Assembly: GCA_965370435.1 (NCBI GenBank)
Contig: CBDUUP010000052.1
Location: forward strand, 1 to 16,426
DNA from: CBDUUP01 sp965370435
GTDB lineage: Bacteria > Chloroflexota > Anaerolineae > Anaerolineales > UBA11579
Direction of reading: 5' to 3'
DNA length: 16,426 nucleotides
The notes under the pieces were generated by a model. The model had not been told where the DNA came from. It did not search any database and saw only the letters and a program-made list of their open reading frames with translations. Both the position numbers and the translations under genes were made by a program. Positions within the stretch are counted from its first letter, which is position 1, and the number at the start of each line of letters is the position of its first letter. Shown piece by piece: positions 14,105 to 16,426 of this stretch.

Positions 14105-14722
14105 TCAATCTTTCTCTGCCATCATCACTTCAAGGGCTTGTTTGATATTCTCTTCGGGTTGGGCGCCAACCAGGGTCAATTTCCCATCGAAGATCATCGC
14201 CGGAACCCCTCGCAGACCCTGGGCGCGGGCTTTGGAGATTTCGGCCAAAACCTCGCCTTCAAGCGCTTCGCAACACAGCGAGTTTAGAAATTCATCTCCA
14301 TTGAGGCCAACTTCTTGGGCGATCTTGGACAAAATGGAAGGGTCATCAATCTTTTTCCCTTCCAGCCAATAGGCTGCATAAACTGCCTTGTTATAAACTT
14401 CTTGCAGCCCTAGGGTTTTGGCAAACTTGCTCCCGATCAAGGCAGGGCGGCTGTCAACGCCTACAGGGCCAGGGTTAAATTCCAACCCATAACGCTTGAG
14501 AGCGGTTTCAATCAATTGAGGGCGGGTAGCTTTGATCCGCGCTCGATGCTCTTGCGACATTGGCCGCGCGTCGGGAGGGCGAAGTTCGAAAGCCCGCATG
14601 GTGATCTCTATCGGGTAGGCTGATTTCAGGGTCTCTAAACTAGAGGCCACGAGATAGCACCAGGGTCATATGAAATCTGCCCATAGGTCTATCTGTACCG
14701 CTGAAAGTTTTCCTGACATCAT
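14105..14722 (-). CDS. FrnE/DsbA-family thiol oxidoreductase, probable selenoprotein (in-frame UGA at the CxxC motif)
   Basis: Read through one UGA (plus 14666-14668), the frame encodes 205 residues: an N-terminal strand VQIDLWADFI, then UGA-Pro-Trp-Cys-Tyr, where this family has CPWCY, then the helical insertion and the cis-proline segment RGVPAMIFDG (Pro174) with LVGAQPEE, all typical of FrnE/DsbA-like proteins. The UGA replaces exactly the nucleophilic first Cys. Starts at ATG 14722 or 14719 follow GAAGGGAAAAGG. No other stop or frameshift occurs. UGA is not globally reassigned, because this gene and sufU both end in TGA. A hairpin with a G-starting loop lies 25 nt after the UGA, as expected for a bacterial SECIS. 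Sec is therefore the best reading. A nonsense mutation or base error is the alternative. A conventional call would begin at GTG 14650 and miss the active site. The protein has no signal peptide and is probably cytoplasmic. Confidence 0.75.
14630..14648 (-). promoter_or_regulatory. Candidate bacterial SECIS hairpin
   Basis: In the mRNA, GGCCUCUA (plus 14648-14641), the loop GUU (14640-14638) and UAGAGACC (14637-14630) form a stem of seven pairs with one C-A mismatch. The loop begins with G, and 25 nt separate it from the UGA. As I recall the general bacterial SECIS model, it asks for a G in the first two loop bases and a loop 16-37 nt after the UGA; both hold. CUGGU and AUCAG just outside could add a lower stem. 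No energy calculation was done. Confidence 0.5.
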
Positions 14723-14800
14723 AACCTTTTCCCTTCTACTGTGATTGGTTTCAAGTAATCCACTTCGAATCTGATTTACCATTGGCAACCATGAAGAGTT

Positions 14801-14879
14801 GATTAGCTAACGTATGCTAACCACTATGATACGCTAATCCTACCACGCATGCCTCGTTTTTTACTTTACAGTACTGTAA
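14801..14879. promoter_or_regulatory. Repeated GCTAA boxes and a 14-bp palindrome upstream of the probable selenoprotein gene
   Basis: GCTAA occurs at 14806, 14816 and 14833, the first two one helical turn apart. GATTAGC (14801-14807) and GCTAATC (14833-14839) are inverted, as are CGTAT (14811) and ATACG (14829). TTACAGTACTGTAA at 14866-14879 is a perfect palindrome. The region lies 79-157 bases before the start codon at 14722 and probably binds regulators. No convincing -35/-10 pair was found. The rest of 14723-14916 shows nothing else. Confidence 0.4.
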
Positions 14880-14916
14880 GCCCAAAAGCGATTGTAGGAT
14901 GGTCGCCAGTTTGGAA

Positions 14917-16122
14917 TTAACCTTGATTCACGGAGATAATCTTGGAAAAGTCATCTCCCAATAAAGTCTCTAGGTGAGGAGTGACTCCCCAGAATGCCTT
15001 CAATGCCAGATATTCCCGCATAAAATTAGGTTCCCCCAGTTTTGCGCTCTTTATCGCCCGGATCATCAAGTTCTTGGCGGTGTGTTCCGACGAAATGAAT
15101 TCGATCACCCTGGTCCGGTAGCCCATGATCCGCAGAATGAGGGCGCGCAGGGAGTCAGTCAAAATGTCCCCCATGCGCTCGCCCAGAATGCCGTGCTTAT
15201 ACACCGGATCGAAAGCGGGCGGCGTTGGTTTGCCGTCAAGCTGCGCCTGCAGATGATGGTGGCAGCAAGGTGCGCTGAGGATCAACCGGCTTCCCCAGCG
15301 GATACCCTGCGCCAACGCTTCGTCGGTGGCGGTGTCGCAGGCGTGCAAAGCCAGCACAATGTCCGGCGGACTTGCAGCCTCAAACCCAATGATGTTGGTG
15401 GCCTCAAATTTCACGTTCTCCCATCCCAACGCATCGCAAGTGGCGGAATGTTTCTGGATGAGGTCCTCTTGAACATCCACTCCGGTCAGGTGAGCGGGTC
15501 GCCCCAGGATGTTGTTCAGGAAGTGATAGACCGCGAAGGTCAAATGGGCGTTGCCGCAGCCCATGTCAATAATATGCAGCGGCGAGCTTTCGATCTTCGC
15601 TAATTCACCGGTATCCTGGAGCAGTTCCAGGAATTTGTTGATCTGCCGGAACTTGGCCCGCATATTGGCTTTGACCTTGCCCTCCGAGGTCATAATGCCA
15701 ATGGTTTGCAGGAATGGATCCGGTTTATCCACCGGCAGGATGAAGCCCTTGCGCCGGTCGTGGGAGAGATCGGGCATCTCCTCAGAGGATCTCTTCCGGC
15801 TGACGAGCGCCTTTCCTTTCTTGGTGAACTGCACCTGGATCGTCCATTGAGTGGTTGTCACCTGGATGCTCTTGAAGTCCAGCGCCAGTAGCTCATCCAA
15901 TGCCTCACTCGCTTTCTCCCCCTGGAAATTTTTGCTGATGTCCTTGCGGTCGTCGAAGTACGAGAATTGTAGCTGCCGTTTTCCTTTCACCGCCACAGGC
16001 CTGACTTGCACCCGCCTCCACGGCAAAGATTCACCCCTCCTGCTGCCGCTGAAACTAGCTTTGACAAACCCATCTCGGTCTAGGATATGCTCTCGGACAA
16101 TTTCCTTATCGTCATGAACCAT
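14917..16122 (-). CDS. SAM-dependent methyltransferase (Methyltransf_32/GSTCD-METTL25-like)
   Basis: This 401-residue protein has a class I methyltransferase domain in its second half: motif I HIIDMGCGNAHLTFAVYHFL at about 183-202, an acidic residue ending strand 2 in LTGVDVQ (Asp216), then ALHACDTATDEAL at 258-270 and SAPCCHHHLQ at 283-292. The HACD..TD and PCCHHH wording is what I associate with the GSTCD/METTL25-type Methyltransf_32 family. The first 180 residues are a basic, family-specific region (QLQFSYFDDRKDISKNF, RRKGFILPVDKPDPFLQ) that may bind the substrate, perhaps RNA. GAGG precedes the ATG at 16122 with seven bases spacing, and a TATAAT lies at minus 16153-16148. The substrate is unknown. 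The gene is upstream of the probable selenoprotein gene on the same strand, separated by 194 bases. Confidence 0.88.
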   Translation of the reverse strand: MVHDDKEIVREHILDRDGFVKASFSGSRRGESLPWRRVQVRPVAVKGKRQLQFSYFDDRKDISKNFQGEKASEALDELLALDFKSIQVTTTQWTIQVQFTKKGKALVSRKRSSEEMPDLSHDRRKGFILPVDKPDPFLQTIGIMTSEGKVKANMRAKFRQINKFLELLQDTGELAKIESSPLHIIDMGCGNAHLTFAVYHFLNNILGRPAHLTGVDVQEDLIQKHSATCDALGWENVKFEATNIIGFEAASPPDIVLALHACDTATDEALAQGIRWGSRLILSAPCCHHHLQAQLDGKPTPPAFDPVYKHGILGERMGDILTDSLRALILRIMGYRTRVIEFISSEHTAKNLMIRAIKSAKLGEPNFMREYLALKAFWGVTPHLETLLGDDFSKIISVNQG

Positions 16123-16186
16123 AATACAGCCTCGTTTCCATCTCTAAATTATAGTCGATAAGGCATATCCTTTCTCTACTCTTGCG

Positions 16187-16347
16187 ATTGTTGGTTGCAT
16201 GGTGAAACCCATTGCGAATAAAAATGCGCCAACAATTGCGAAGCCCGCCCCTTCGGACTGAGCCTCAGAACGAAACCTTCGGCAGAATGAAACCCTCTTT
16301 TAGTCGGCGAAGGCCGACTTTGTAAATGTTTGTGCGACTTTAGTCGC
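16187..16347. repeat. Short inverted repeats in the terminal spacer
   Basis: The last 304 bases (16123-16426) hold no supported gene. They contain ATTGTTGG (16187) with CCAACAAT (16229), AGTCGGC-GAAG-GCCGACT (16302-16319) and GCGACT-TT-AGTCGC (16334-16347). The last two are related in wording (AGTCG and CGACT), and GAAACC recurs four times. They look like small palindromic intergenic units, perhaps part of a larger dispersed element cut by the window end. Confidence 0.4.
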
Positions 16348-16426
16348 TAAATCCGAATAGGTGAAACCAATGGCTTTGGTGGATAAATCCAAAAAAAGCC
16401 GAGTTGAACTAAGGAATGCCTCAAAT

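Noticed and set aside
14105..14650. Treating the DsbA-like gene as a complete 181-residue protein starting at GTG 14650
   Set aside because: It would lack the first beta strand and the active-site motif, both of which are encoded in frame just upstream across the UGA.
16370..16426. Short open frame from ATG 16370 to the window end
   Set aside because: Only 19 codons are visible, with no clear ribosome binding site and no recognisable sequence.

Overview
The window looks like chromosomal DNA of an uncultured or little-studied bacterium, most plausibly Chloroflexota (Anaerolineae-like). This placement is an inference. It rests on the suf cluster layout with a divergent SufR-type regulator, a two-domain S1 protein with an acidic tail, moderately GC-rich genes separated by AT-rich spacers, and many dispersed palindromic intergenic repeats. 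No rRNA, tRNA, CRISPR array, phage or transposase gene was seen.

Layout. (1) 1-1654: the end of a fatty-acid beta-oxidation operon, with the C-terminal tail of a FadN-like 3-hydroxyacyl-CoA dehydrogenase, a thiolase, and a small SCP2 lipid-carrier protein. (2) 1655-1902: a repeat-rich spacer with two strong hairpins between convergent operons. (3) 1903-9110: an iron-sulfur cluster assembly island. A minus-strand pair (SufR-like repressor and MIP18/DUF59 protein) diverges from a plus-strand operon sufC-sufB-sufD-orf96-sufS-sufU, followed by a Rieske ferredoxin. The 135-bp divergent spacer carries two near-perfect sigma-70 promoters facing away from each other, with -35 boxes inside a 16-bp inverted repeat. 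orf96 is an unrecognised small basic-tailed protein inside the operon. (4) 9111-9645: a hairpin, a small Cys-rich protein on the minus strand, and a low-complexity leader. (5) 9646-13029: mfd, the transcription-repair coupling factor. (6) 13030-14104: a repeat, a consensus promoter, a two-S1-domain RNA-binding protein and a terminator. (7) 14105-14722 (minus): a FrnE/DsbA-type thiol oxidoreductase whose first active-site Cys codon is UGA. (8) 14917-16122 (minus): a SAM-dependent methyltransferase. (9) 16123-16426: a repeat-bearing spacer.

The most striking observation is the FrnE/DsbA-like gene. The reading frame runs intact from an ATG with a ribosome binding site through a UGA exactly where the CPWC motif needs its first cysteine, and on to the normal end. 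A hairpin with a G-starting apical loop lies 25 nt after the UGA, the place where a bacterial SECIS is expected. The likely reading is a selenoprotein with a Sec-Pro-Trp-Cys active site. A nonsense mutation or a sequencing error is the main alternative.

The suf genes fit one pathway. SufS takes sulfur from cysteine, SufU is the probable acceptor, SufBCD is the scaffold and ATPase, the MIP18 protein probably helps maturation, and SufR probably senses Fe-S status and controls both directions from the shared spacer.
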